This document shows positions 56,461-64,000 of a stretch of 64,000 nt of DNA, in pieces; positions within the stretch are counted from its first letter, which is position 1, and every line of letters begins with the position of its first letter. The position numbers and the translations under genes are program-made. This stretch comes from Mycobacterium szulgai. GTDB taxonomy: Bacteria > Actinomycetota > Actinomycetes > Mycobacteriales > Mycobacteriaceae. Under the pieces are notes generated by a model. It was given only the letters and a program-made list of their open reading frames with translations. It was not told the origin of the DNA and did not search any database. The stretch spans positions 1 through 64,000 of the forward strand of contig NZ_LQPW01000125.1 in NCBI RefSeq assembly GCF_002116635.1. The letters run 5' to 3'.

Positions 56461-57747
56461 ATGAATTTCCAGCTGCAACCGCCCGAGATCACTTCGATAA
56501 ACATGTACCTAGGCGCCGGATCGGCGCCGATGGCCGAAGCTTCGGCGGCTTGGGATGAATTGTCGGCCGAACTGGCTTCGGCGGCAACGTCATTCGGGTC
56601 GGTAACCACGCAACTGGTGGGAGGGTCGTGGCAGGGGCCGGCGTCCGTGGCGATGGCCAGGGTGGCCGCGTCTTACGCGAGCTGGCTGGAGGGCGCATCG
56701 TCGACCGCCGGTGTGGCCGCTGAGCAGGCGCAGGCCGTTGCGAACGTGTTTGAGGCCGCGCGGGCCACCGTCATCCATCCGCTGGCGGTCGCGGCCAACC
56801 GCAACGGCTTGGTATCGCTGGTGTTGTCGAATCTGTTCGGTCAAAACACTCCGGCGATCGCGGCCGCGGAGGCTGTGTACGAGGAGATGTGGGCACAGGA
56901 TGTGACCGCAATGGCCGGATATTATTCGGGTGCCTCGGCGGCGGCCGCGCAGTTGTCTCCGGTCGAGCTGCTGTTGGACGTGGTGAACTTCCCTACCTTG
57001 GCGCTGCTCGGACGCCCAATGATCGGTGACGGTCACACCGCGATGGGGCCGGGCCTACCCGGCGGCGATGGCGGTCTGCTGTGGGGCAATGGAGCCGACG
57101 GCGGTCCCGGCTATCCCGGTGCACCCGGCGGGCACGGTGGTAACGCGGGGCTATTCGGCAACGGTGGCAACGGAGGTCCGGGATTCAACGCCGGCGCCGG
57201 CGGCGCCCAATTCGCTCCAACCCCGGGCTGCAACGGCGGTACCGGTGGGTGGATCTGGGGCAACGGCGGCATGGGCGGGACAGGTGGTGCCGGTGGAATG
57301 AATTGGGACGGCACGGGCCCCGGCTTCCTCGGAGCGTTCAGCGGTGCGCCCGGCGGTAACGGTGGCACCGCGATCGGACTGTTCGGTCAGGGTGGGGCCG
57401 GCGGCGCCGGCGGACAGGGCTGGACATCGACCGTGGTGGGACAACCCGGTACTGACGGCGGTGCGGGAGGCAATGGCGGCTTTGGCGCACAGCTGTACGG
57501 CAATGGCGGGGGCGGCGGGGCCGGCGGTGATGGCGGCAACGGCGGGACGGGCGCCGGTGAGGGTGGTGGCGCGGGCGGAGCGGGTGGTTATGGCGGCGAT
57601 GCCAAATTGGTCGGCAACGGTGGCGAGGGCGGCTCCGGCGGCACCGGCGGGTCCGGCACACCGACCGGCGCAGGTGCCGTGGGCGGTGTCGGCGGCCACG
57701 CAGGGATTCTGTCTGGCGTTCCCGGGCACCGTGGCTCGGGCATCTAG
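56461..57747 (+). CDS. PPE protein with a PGRS-like glycine-rich C-terminal domain
   Basis: A 428-residue protein. Residues 1-175 are a standard PPE domain (LQPPEITSINMYLGAGSAPM, turn SWQGPASVAM, LSNLFGQNTPAIA). From about 185 the sequence turns into GGDGGLLWGNGADGG, GGNGGPG, GGTGGWIWGNGGMGG-type repeats, the glycine triplet pattern of PE_PGRS proteins rather than the N-x-G-x-G repeats of MPTR proteins. The GTG at 56452 is possible, but AAAAGGAG at 56445-56452 places the start at ATG 56461. It lies between divergent accD5 and co-directional birA, 58 bp before it. It is probably exported by an ESX system. I do not recall a PPE gene here in M. tuberculosis. Confidence 0.9.
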   Translation: MNFQLQPPEITSINMYLGAGSAPMAEASAAWDELSAELASAATSFGSVTTQLVGGSWQGPASVAMARVAASYASWLEGASSTAGVAAEQAQAVANVFEAARATVIHPLAVAANRNGLVSLVLSNLFGQNTPAIAAAEAVYEEMWAQDVTAMAGYYSGASAAAAQLSPVELLLDVVNFPTLALLGRPMIGDGHTAMGPGLPGGDGGLLWGNGADGGPGYPGAPGGHGGNAGLFGNGGNGGPGFNAGAGGAQFAPTPGCNGGTGGWIWGNGGMGGTGGAGGMNWDGTGPGFLGAFSGAPGGNGGTAIGLFGQGGAGGAGGQGWTSTVVGQPGTDGGAGGNGGFGAQLYGNGGGGGAGGDGGNGGTGAGEGGGAGGAGGYGGDAKLVGNGGEGGSGGTGGSGTPTGAGAVGGVGGHAGILSGVPGHRGSGI

Positions 57748-57805
57748 CGGCGTCTAGTGGCGTCATAATGGTCTGAGTGATGCGTGCCACTCGTAGGCTG
57801 ATCCC

Positions 57806-58612
57806 GTGACCGACCGCGATCAGCTCAGGCGGCCGCTCGATGAGGCCGCATTGCGCGCCGCTGCGATCGAAGGCGGGTACTGGCGGCAACTCGATGTCGT
57901 TGAGGAGACCGGCTCCACCAACGCCGACCTACTGGCACGTGCCGCCGCCGGCGGCGATATCGACGGGGCGGTGCTCATCGCCGAGCACCAGACGGCCGGG
58001 CGCGGCCGGCATGGCCGGGGCTGGGCCGCCGCGCCGCGGGCGCAGATCACCATGTCGGTCGGGGTGCGGGTGGATGACGTCCCGGTCGCCGGCTGGGGCT
58101 GGCTGTCGCTGGCCGCGGGCCTGGCGGTGGTCGATTCGGTGGCCATGCTCAGCACGGTTGAGGCGGGCTTGAAGTGGCCCAACGACGTGCTGGCCGGGGG
58201 CGGCAAGCTGGCGGGCATCCTGGCCGAGGTGGGGCAGCCGTTTGCGGTCGTCGGGCTGGGTCTCAACGTCACGCAGACCTCCGAGGAGGCCGGCGCACCC
58301 GGTGCGACATCGCTGCTCGACGAAGGCGTGCCGGCTCCCGACCGCGATCTGCTGATCCGCCGCTTGCTGCGCGAGCTCGCAGAGCGCATCACCCAGTGGC
58401 GACGGGCCGACCCGCAACTGGCCACCGACTACCGGGTCCGCAGCCTGACCCTGGGCTCGCGGGTGCGCGCCGAGTTGCCCGGCGGCCAGGTGGTGATCGG
58501 GATCGCCCGGGACATCGACGAGCAAGGCCGCCTGTGTCTGGACACCGGGGAGGGCAGCAGCGTCAAAAGCGTCGTGATTTCCGCCGGTGACGTGGTGCAT
58601 CTGCGGAGCTAA
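57806..58612 (+). CDS. birA: biotin-protein ligase BirA
   Basis: A 268-residue biotin-[acetyl-CoA-carboxylase] ligase. It joins biotin to the BCCP lysine of AccA3 through biotinyl-AMP. Motifs: ETGSTNADLLARA, EHQTAGRGRHGRGW (adenylate loop), GLKWPNDVLAGGGKLAGIL, and the C-terminal SH3-like domain RAELPGGQVVIGIARDID. No N-terminal DNA-binding domain, so it is not a repressor. Start GTG at 57806. It lies beside accD5, as in M. tuberculosis, but separated by the PPE gene. Confidence 0.94.
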   Translation: MTDRDQLRRPLDEAALRAAAIEGGYWRQLDVVEETGSTNADLLARAAAGGDIDGAVLIAEHQTAGRGRHGRGWAAAPRAQITMSVGVRVDDVPVAGWGWLSLAAGLAVVDSVAMLSTVEAGLKWPNDVLAGGGKLAGILAEVGQPFAVVGLGLNVTQTSEEAGAPGATSLLDEGVPAPDRDLLIRRLLRELAERITQWRRADPQLATDYRVRSLTLGSRVRAELPGGQVVIGIARDIDEQGRLCLDTGEGSSVKSVVISAGDVVHLRS

Positions 58613-58622
58613 GGTCGCCAGC

Positions 58623-59141
58623 ATGAGCTATCCCGACAATGCCCTGGCCGCCGGCGAGCAGGTCGTTATTCATCGTCATCCGCATTGGAAGCGTCTGATT
58701 CTGCCCGTTTTGGTGCTGATCCTGGTGACCGGGCTGGCCGCATTGGGGTCTGGGTTCGTCGACTCCACGCATTGGCAGCAGCTGGCCAAGAACATCATCT
58801 ACGGGGTCATTTGGGGAATCTGGCTGGTGATCATCGGCTGGCTGACCCTCTGGCCCTTCCTGACCTGGCTAACCACCCACTTCGTCGTCACCAACCGGCG
58901 GGTGATGTATCGCCACGGCGTGCTGACCCGCAGCGGCATCGACATTCCGCTGGCGCGGATCAACAGCGTGGAGTTCCGGGACAAGATCTTCGAACGGATG
59001 TTTCGCACCGGGACGCTGATTATCGAGTCGGCGTCACAGGATCCGCTGGAGTTCTACAACATTCCGCGCCTGCGCGAAGTGCACGCGCTGCTGTATCACG
59101 AAGTTTTCGACACGCTGGGCTCTGAAGAGTCGCCCAGCTGA
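58623..59141 (+). CDS. bacterial PH-domain membrane protein (Rv3278c-like)
   Basis: A 172-residue protein with two membrane helices (about 25-47 and 58-85) and a C-terminal YdbT/bPH2-type domain (FVVTNRRVMYRHGVLTRSGIDIPLARINSVEF...GTLIIESAS). The arrangement is typical of small membrane-bound PH proteins of unknown function, possibly scaffolds. ATG at 58623, 10 bp after the birA stop. It converges on the GtrA-like gene and overlaps its 3' end by 46 bp. Confidence 0.88.
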   Translation: MSYPDNALAAGEQVVIHRHPHWKRLILPVLVLILVTGLAALGSGFVDSTHWQQLAKNIIYGVIWGIWLVIIGWLTLWPFLTWLTTHFVVTNRRVMYRHGVLTRSGIDIPLARINSVEFRDKIFERMFRTGTLIIESASQDPLEFYNIPRLREVHALLYHEVFDTLGSEESPS

Positions 59142-59806
59142 TTGGGCCGGCCGGCCGCCCGGTTGCGCCATGCCTGCAGCAATGTGACATTGCCGCCTTC
59201 CAGCTCGTCCTCGAAGACCTCGGCGATTCCGCCGGCCGTCAGCGCCGATTCCAGGGCCTTGTCGGGGTTGCGCGCGAACTGGTCGGGGAACACCCAGCGC
59301 CGGAAAGCCCAGAAGCGGAACGCCATCTGCAGCAGGTTGCCGATGATGTACGCCGAAAGGAAGTCGGCGAGGTTCTCCACGGTCAGCGACACGTTCGGCA
59401 CCCGCAGCTGCAGGATGTAGCTGGAGAACCACAGCGGGGCCATGCTCAGCAGCACCCCCACGCCGCTGAATGCGAAGAACAGCAGTGCCTCGTGGTGGCG
59501 TTCGCGGCCGCCGCGGTCGCGGAAGCTCCACTCCCGGTTCAGCACGTAGGACGCGATGACTGCGACGATTCCCGCGATCACTTTCGCGGTCACCGGTTTA
59601 GGTTCGAGAATGGTGAGCTTCAGCGTGTAGAAAATCGCGGAGTCGATGATGAATGTGGTGCCGCCGACGATGGCAAATTTGATCAGTTCATGATGCCGCT
59701 CGGCAAAGGGCTGAACGACCCCGGGAAGACGCGCAATTGTGGCATCGGCAAAGGACACAACACGCCAGTGTACGGATCTCCGCGAAATGAACGCAAAATC
59801 GTACAT
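59096..59806 (-). CDS. GtrA-like membrane protein
   Basis: A 236-residue protein with four membrane helices (about 42-62, 70-92, 105-128, 145-170), the GtrA/DPMS3 domain (LIKFAIVGGTTFIIDSAIFYTL, IASYVLNREWSF, FRFWAFRRWVF), and a polar C-terminal tail. GtrA proteins are thought to move undecaprenyl- or polyprenyl-phosphate sugars across the membrane in cell-wall glycosylation. The start is uncertain: ATG 59806, or GTG 59758 (SFADATIARLP). It is divergent from purK (51 bp) and overlaps the PH-domain gene by 46 bp at the 3' end. Confidence 0.87.
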   Translation of the reverse strand: MYDFAFISRRSVHWRVVSFADATIARLPGVVQPFAERHHELIKFAIVGGTTFIIDSAIFYTLKLTILEPKPVTAKVIAGIVAVIASYVLNREWSFRDRGGRERHHEALLFFAFSGVGVLLSMAPLWFSSYILQLRVPNVSLTVENLADFLSAYIIGNLLQMAFRFWAFRRWVFPDQFARNPDKALESALTAGGIAEVFEDELEGGNVTLLQAWRNRAAGRPNQLGDSSEPSVSKTS

Positions 59807-59857
59807 AACGATTTAGTGCAATAGCCGGTAAACACGCCGGTCAGGCGCCGTGACAAC

Positions 59858-61117
59858 ATGATGGCCGTGCCGAGTTCACGCACCCCCCTTGTGGCCATGG
59901 TCGGTGGCGGTCAACTTGCCCGGATGACCCATCAGGCGGCCATCGCGCTGGGGCAGAACCTGCGCGTGTTGGCTAATGCCGCCGACGAGCCGGCCGCGTT
60001 GGTAACCCCCAATGTGGTGATCGGCTCGCACACCGATTTGGAAGACCTGCGCCGGGTTGCCGCCGGGGCCGCCGCGCTGACCTTCGACCACGAGCACGTT
60101 CCGGCCGAGCTGCTGGAGAAGCTGGTTGCCGAGGGCGTCAACGTACTGCCGCCGCCGCAGGCGCTGATTCACGCCCAGGACAAGCTCGTCATGCGGCGCC
60201 GGCTAGCGGCCCTGGGTGCCCCCGTGCCGCGCTACGCCGGCGTCGAGAGCCTCGATGACCTCGACGACTTCGTGGCCGGCCTGGATATCGCTGAGGACGC
60301 GCCACTGGTGGTCAAGGCGGTCCGCGGCGGTTATGACGGCCGGGGGGTGCGGATGGCACGTGATCTGGCGCACGCCCGCGAGGTTGCCGGTGAGTATCTG
60401 GCCGGCGGGGTGCCGGTACTGGTCGAGGAGCGGGTGCCGCTGCGTCGCGAGCTTTCGGCGCTGGTGGCGCGCTCGCCGTTCGGCCAGGGTGCGGCGTGGC
60501 CGGTGGTGGAGACGGTGCAGCGCGACGGCATCTGCGTGCAGGTGATCGCACCGGCGCCGGAGTTGTCTGCGGACATGGCGGCGGCTGCCCAGCAGCTGGC
60601 ACTGCGGTTGGCGGCCGAACTCGGTGTTGTCGGGGTGCTCGCGGTTGAGCTGTTCGAGACTCCCGAGGGCAGACTGCTGGTGAACGAACTCGCGATGCGC
60701 CCGCACAACTCTGGGCACTGGACTATGGACGGGGCCCGGACCAGCCAGTTCGAGCAGCACTTACGCGCGGTGCTGGACTATCCGCTCGGCGAAACCGACG
60801 CCATAGCGCCGGTGACGGTGATGGCCAACGTGCTGGGCGCCGCGGAGCAGCCGGCGATGTCGGTTGACGAGCGGCTGCACCATCTTTTCGCGCGGATGCC
60901 CGATGCCCGGGTGCACCTGTACGCCAAGGCCGAACGCCCGGGTCGCAAGGTCGGACACATCAACTTCGTCGGCAGCGACCTGACTAAGCTGCGGGAACGC
61001 GCCGAGCTGGCGGCGTACTGGCTAGCTCATGGGCAGTGGCGCGCCGGCGACGATGCAGAGCAAAGCGATGTGGAGGAGCGGCGCAAAATGCCTGACGGAT
61101 GGGATGTGCATGACTAA
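59858..61117 (+). CDS. purK: N5-carboxyaminoimidazole ribonucleotide synthase PurK
   Basis: A 419-residue ATP-grasp enzyme of purine synthesis. It makes N5-CAIR from AIR, ATP and bicarbonate. N-terminal preATP-grasp (LVAMVGGGQLARMTHQAA), ATP-grasp (LVVKAVRGGYDGRGV, VLVEERVPLRRELSALVAR, VNELAMRPHNSGHWTMD) and C-terminal domains are complete. ATG ATG at 59858. The stop overlaps the purE start by 8 bp, so the two consecutive enzymes are coupled. Confidence 0.95.
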   Translation: MMAVPSSRTPLVAMVGGGQLARMTHQAAIALGQNLRVLANAADEPAALVTPNVVIGSHTDLEDLRRVAAGAAALTFDHEHVPAELLEKLVAEGVNVLPPPQALIHAQDKLVMRRRLAALGAPVPRYAGVESLDDLDDFVAGLDIAEDAPLVVKAVRGGYDGRGVRMARDLAHAREVAGEYLAGGVPVLVEERVPLRRELSALVARSPFGQGAAWPVVETVQRDGICVQVIAPAPELSADMAAAAQQLALRLAAELGVVGVLAVELFETPEGRLLVNELAMRPHNSGHWTMDGARTSQFEQHLRAVLDYPLGETDAIAPVTVMANVLGAAEQPAMSVDERLHHLFARMPDARVHLYAKAERPGRKVGHINFVGSDLTKLRERAELAAYWLAHGQWRAGDDAEQSDVEERRKMPDGWDVHD

Positions 61118-61622
61118 CCCGAGGGTCGCCGTGATCATGGGCAGCGACAGTGACTGGTCGGTGATGGCCGACGCGGCCACTGCGCTGGCTGAGTTCGGCA
61201 TCGCGCATGAGGTGCGGGTCGTTTCGGCGCATCGCACGCCGGCGGTGATGTTCGATTACGCCCGCAGCGCCGCCGAGCGCGGCATCGAGGTGATCATCGC
61301 CGGTGCCGGCGGTGCCGCGCACCTGCCCGGAATGGTCGCCTCGGCGACGCCGCTGCCGGTGATCGGGGTGCCGGTGCCGCTGGCCCGGCTCGACGGCCTG
61401 GATTCGCTGCTGTCGATCGTGCAGATGCCGGCCGGGGTTCCGGTGGCCACGGTGTCGATCGGCGGCGCCCGCAATGCCGGGCTGCTCGCGGTGCGGATGC
61501 TGGGCTCGTCGGACTTGGAACTGCGGGCCCGGATCGTGGCGTTCCAAGATCAGCTGGCCGAGACCGTGGCGGCCAAGGATGCGGCGTTACAGCAGCTGCA
61601 CGGTAAAGTTACCGGCGAGTAG
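61110..61622 (+). CDS. purE: N5-CAIR mutase PurE
   Basis: A 170-residue class I PurE that converts N5-CAIR to CAIR. Motifs IMGSDSDW, VVSAHRTPAVMF, IAGAGGAAHLPGMVAS and MPAGVPVATVSIGGARNAGLLA cover the active site. Either ATG 61110 (MTNPRV) or ATG 61104 (MCMTNP) may start it; 61110 is chosen as closest to the family start. It overlaps purK and is followed after 23 bp by fadE25. Confidence 0.94.
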   Translation: MTNPRVAVIMGSDSDWSVMADAATALAEFGIAHEVRVVSAHRTPAVMFDYARSAAERGIEVIIAGAGGAAHLPGMVASATPLPVIGVPVPLARLDGLDSLLSIVQMPAGVPVATVSIGGARNAGLLAVRMLGSSDLELRARIVAFQDQLAETVAAKDAALQQLHGKVTGE

Positions 61623-61645
61623 CAAGGAAACTAGGAGGCCGAGAG

Positions 61646-62815
61646 ATGGCTGGATGGGCCGGAAATCCGTCGTTCGATCTGTTCCAATTGCCCGAGGAGC
61701 ACCAGGAGTTGCGGGCCGCGATCCGGGCGCTGGCGGAAAAGGAGATCGCCCCGCATGCCGCCGATGTCGACGAGAACTCCCGGTTCCCGCAAGAGGCGCT
61801 GGATGCGCTGAACGCATCGGGCTTCAATGCGGTGCACGTGCCCGAGGAATACGGCGGCCAGGGTGCGGACTCGGTGGCGGCGTGCATCGTCATCGAAGAG
61901 GTCGCCCGCGTCGATGCCTCGGCCTCGTTGATTCCCGCGGTGAACAAGCTCGGCACCATGGGCCTGATCCTGCGCGGCTCCGACGATCTGAAGAAGCAGG
62001 TGCTCCCGCAGGTCGCCGACGGCACCGCGATGGCTTCCTATGCGCTGAGCGAGCGTGAGGCGGGTTCGGACGCGGCGTCGATGCGCACCCGCGCCAAGGC
62101 CGAGGGCGACGAGTGGATTCTCAACGGCGCCAAATGCTGGATCACCAACGGCGGCAAGTCCTCCTGGTACACCGTGATGGCCGTGACCGACCCCGACAAG
62201 GGCGCCAACGGCATCTCGGCGTTCATGGTGCACAAGGACGACGAGGGCTTCGTCGTCGGACCCAAGGAACGCAAGCTGGGCATCAAGGGCTCGCCCACCA
62301 CGGAGTTGTATTTCGAGAACTGCCGGATCCCCGGCGACCGGATCATCGGGGAGCCGGGCACCGGGTTCAAGACGGCGCTGGCCACGCTCGACCACACCCG
62401 CCCCACCATCGGCGCCCAAGCCGTCGGCATCGCCCAGGGCGCGCTGGACGCCGCGATCGCCTACACCAAGGACCGCAAGCAATTCGCGCAATCGATCAGC
62501 AGTTTCCAGGCGGTGCAGTTCATGATCGCCGACATGGCGATGAAGGTGGAGTCCGCCCGGTTGATGGTCTACTCCGCAGCCGCCCGCGCCGAGCGCGGGG
62601 AAGGAAACCTCGGCTTCATATCAGCGGCATCGAAGTGTTTGGCCTCCGACGTGGCGATGGAAGTCACCACCGACGCCGTCCAGCTGTTCGGCGGTGCCGG
62701 CTACACCGTCGACTTCCCGGTCGAGCGGATGATGCGCGACGCCAAGATCACCCAGATCTACGAGGGCACCAATCAGATCCAGCGCGTGGTGATGTCGCGG
62801 GCGTTGCTACGCTGA
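61646..62815 (+). CDS. fadE25: acyl-CoA dehydrogenase FadE25
   Basis: A 389-residue acyl-CoA dehydrogenase, the same length as M. tuberculosis FadE25. It introduces the alpha,beta double bond into acyl-CoA with FAD. Signatures: YALSEREAGSDAASM, WITNGG, DRKQFAQSISSFQAVQF, QLFGGAGYTVDFPVERMMRDA, and IYEGTNQIQR with the catalytic base Glu373. AGGAGG lies about 10 nt before the ATG. Co-directional with purK-purE (23 bp). Confidence 0.94.
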   Translation: MAGWAGNPSFDLFQLPEEHQELRAAIRALAEKEIAPHAADVDENSRFPQEALDALNASGFNAVHVPEEYGGQGADSVAACIVIEEVARVDASASLIPAVNKLGTMGLILRGSDDLKKQVLPQVADGTAMASYALSEREAGSDAASMRTRAKAEGDEWILNGAKCWITNGGKSSWYTVMAVTDPDKGANGISAFMVHKDDEGFVVGPKERKLGIKGSPTTELYFENCRIPGDRIIGEPGTGFKTALATLDHTRPTIGAQAVGIAQGALDAAIAYTKDRKQFAQSISSFQAVQFMIADMAMKVESARLMVYSAAARAERGEGNLGFISAASKCLASDVAMEVTTDAVQLFGGAGYTVDFPVERMMRDAKITQIYEGTNQIQRVVMSRALLR

Positions 62816-62883
62816 CGTTTACTGGCTGCGAGCAGTTTCCTCAACTGTCCGAAAAGATCAGCCCCACCGCATACGATCCAGAT

Positions 62884-62958
62884 CAGGCTTTAGGACGAAG
62901 GCCACGCGGTCGGCAGCCAGTTCGGGGTGGAAAACGCAACGCGTTGGGCTAAAGCCTG
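62884..62958. repeat. 10-bp inverted repeat in the 205-bp gap before the phosphatase gene
   Basis: CAGGCTTTAG at 62884-62893 and CTAAAGCCTG at 62949-62958 are perfect inverted repeats separated by 55 nt. They could form a stem in the leader RNA or be a regulator site or terminator for fadE25. The rest of the gap (62816-63026) shows no gene, and no riboswitch consensus was recognised. Confidence 0.4.
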
Positions 62959-63026
62959 CTGCCCAGGGGGTGTGAGGTGAGGCATATAGGCCTGGGTGCG
63001 CCCCCTTTTGCGACGGGGACGTGACC

Positions 63027-64000
63027 ATGCTTGGGCCGACGGCGACATGGCAGTCGTTGTCGTTGCTGTTGGTCGAGGACGATCGGGCCGACGCGGTGCT
63101 GGTCGAGGACTTGGTCGCCGACGCCGCCGCCGACACGAAGGTGGTCTGGGCGCAGTCGATGGCTCACGCCGAGCGTGAGCTGGCCGCTGCCCGCCCCGAC
63201 TGTGTGCTGCTTGATCTGCACCTGCCTGACGCCAACGGGTTCGACGCGCTGGACCGCATCGCCAGCTACGACCCCACCGTCCCGATAGTCGTGTTGACCG
63301 GACTGAACGACGAATACTTCGGTGCTTCGGCGGTTGCGGCCGGAGCCCAGGACTATCTGGTCAAGGGTCGCGTCGAGCCTGAAATGCTGCGGCGCGCGCT
63401 GCTGTATGCGATCGAACGCAAACGTGCCGAGCTCATCGCCGCCGACCTGCACGCCAGCCAGATCCGCGCCCGGGAGAACGCACTGCTGGAACGCGGACTA
63501 CTGCCGTCGCCGCTACTACTGGACAACCCGGGTGTCGACATCGTGGCCCGATACCGGCCCAGTCGCGAAGACGCGTTGCTGTGCGGGGATTTCTATGACG
63601 TCGTCCAGGCGCCCGATCAAGTCGTGCATGTGCTGATCGGCGACGTCGCCGGGCACGGGCCCAACGAGGCTGCCCTGGGTGCGGCACTGCGAATCGCCTG
63701 GCGCGCACTGACATTGGCCGGCGTGCGGGGTAACGAGCTGATGTGGCAGCTGGAGCGGATCCTGCGTGCCGAACGCAGCGGTAGCGGGATCTTCGCGACG
63801 GTGATCAGCCTGGCAATCGATGCCGACAGCCCACGGATGACGGCTGTGCGTGCCGGCCACCCGGGGATGCTGGTCCACGGCCCGGACAGCGTGGAGTGGC
63901 TCGAGCCGCCGGCCGGGCCCGCCCTGGGCCTCCACGCCGACGACTGGCCGCACACCGAGTTCGAGCTGCCCGCCGGGCATGGTCTGCTACTGCTCACCGA
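63027..64000 (+). CDS. response regulator-PP2C (SpoIIE/RsbU-type) phosphatase, truncated by the window end
   Basis: The first 324 codons of a longer gene. Residues 10-130 are a receiver domain (LLLVEDDRADAVLV, phospho-acceptor Asp63 in LLDLHLP, Thr91 in VLTG, Lys113 in DYLVKG). A coiled linker (about 130-160) leads into a PP2C/SpoIIE domain with GDFYDVV (Asp188) and IGDVAGHGPNEAA (Asp206), both metal-binding. Such proteins dephosphorylate STAS anti-anti-sigma factors and thus switch on SigB/SigF-type sigma factors. The ATG at 63027 is chosen with GGGG 8 nt upstream; GTG 63021 is also possible. Not in the M. tuberculosis locus as I recall it. Confidence 0.88.
   Translation, partial: MLGPTATWQSLSLLLVEDDRADAVLVEDLVADAAADTKVVWAQSMAHAERELAAARPDCVLLDLHLPDANGFDALDRIASYDPTVPIVVLTGLNDEYFGASAVAAGAQDYLVKGRVEPEMLRRALLYAIERKRAELIAADLHASQIRARENALLERGLLPSPLLLDNPGVDIVARYRPSREDALLCGDFYDVVQAPDQVVHVLIGDVAGHGPNEAALGAALRIAWRALTLAGVRGNELMWQLERILRAERSGSGIFATVISLAIDADSPRMTAVRAGHPGMLVHGPDSVEWLEPPAGPALGLHADDWPHTEFELPAGHGLLLLT

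Noticed and set aside
56590..57889. Long proline- or arginine-rich frames opposite the glycine-rich PPE gene
   Set aside because: Shadow frames of GGC/GGT glycine repeats, without ribosome binding sites or family motifs.
62816..63026. Possible riboswitch before the receiver-phosphatase gene
   Set aside because: The G-rich stretch was checked by eye against cobalamin and cyclic-dinucleotide consensus elements and no core motif was found; only the inverted repeat is kept.

Overview
The window is a piece of a slow-growing Mycobacterium chromosome. It is GC-rich, carries three PPE genes (one with long MPTR pentapeptide repeats, a hallmark of slow growers), and runs through a gene order that I recall from M. 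tuberculosis as roughly Rv3312c back to Rv3274c: alpha/beta hydrolase, acidic protein, sapM, upp, pmmB, deoD, amiB1, amiA1, lpdA, glpD2, RluA-type synthase, atsB, lpqC, nei, lhr, TetR, pcd, a DUF1338 gene, lrpA, lat, usfY, usfX, sigF, accA3, sseA, maf, accE5, accD5, birA, a PH-domain protein, gtrA-like, purK, purE, fadE25. No rRNA, tRNA, CRISPR array or insertion sequence was seen. The species cannot be named from the sequence alone.

The backbone falls into functional blocks. 1-9342: hydrolases, the secreted acid phosphatase SapM, and nucleoside/sugar-phosphate salvage (upp, pmmB, deoD) beside two M20 amidohydrolases. 11388-21797: redox and glycerol metabolism (lpdA, glpD2), then a CBS protein overlapping an FMN/iron-sulfur glutamate-synthase-like enzyme, a DUF5994 gene, an RluA synthase and a sulfatase. 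21803-25801: small secreted proteins, a PstS3-like phosphate-binding lipoprotein without transporter genes, a PPE gene and a frameshifted metallo-beta-lactamase-fold gene. 25854-32796: lpqC, nei and the large helicase lhr. 32858-37444: lysine degradation (lat, pcd and a DUF1338/HglS-type 2-oxoadipate enzyme) with its Lrp regulator. 37464-40307: the sigma-F locus with sigma-F promoter matches, a small antisense membrane protein and a STAS gene facing sigF. 40481-56237: acyl-CoA carboxylase subunits (accA3, accE5, accD5) with sulfurtransferase genes and maf. 57806 to the end: birA, purine synthesis, fadE25, and a truncated receiver-PP2C phosphatase gene that may belong to a sigma-factor partner-switching pathway.

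The standout is an 8.7 kb nonribosomal peptide synthetase gene (44001-52733) lying between sseA and a flavin-fold gene next to maf, inside what is otherwise a conserved carboxylase neighbourhood. It encodes A(MT)-T-C-A(MT)-T-C: two nearly duplicate modules, each with an N-methyltransferase embedded in the adenylation domain, and a terminal condensation domain instead of a thioesterase. It is bracketed by two direct copies of a roughly 280-bp cassette holding an upstream region, a tiny peptide gene starting MSHE and a 10-bp-stem hairpin. The left copy encodes 26 residues; the right copy is shortened by a 4-base loss to 14 residues. The NRPS stop codon lies inside the hairpin loop of the left copy. 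This is the best candidate for an undescribed system.
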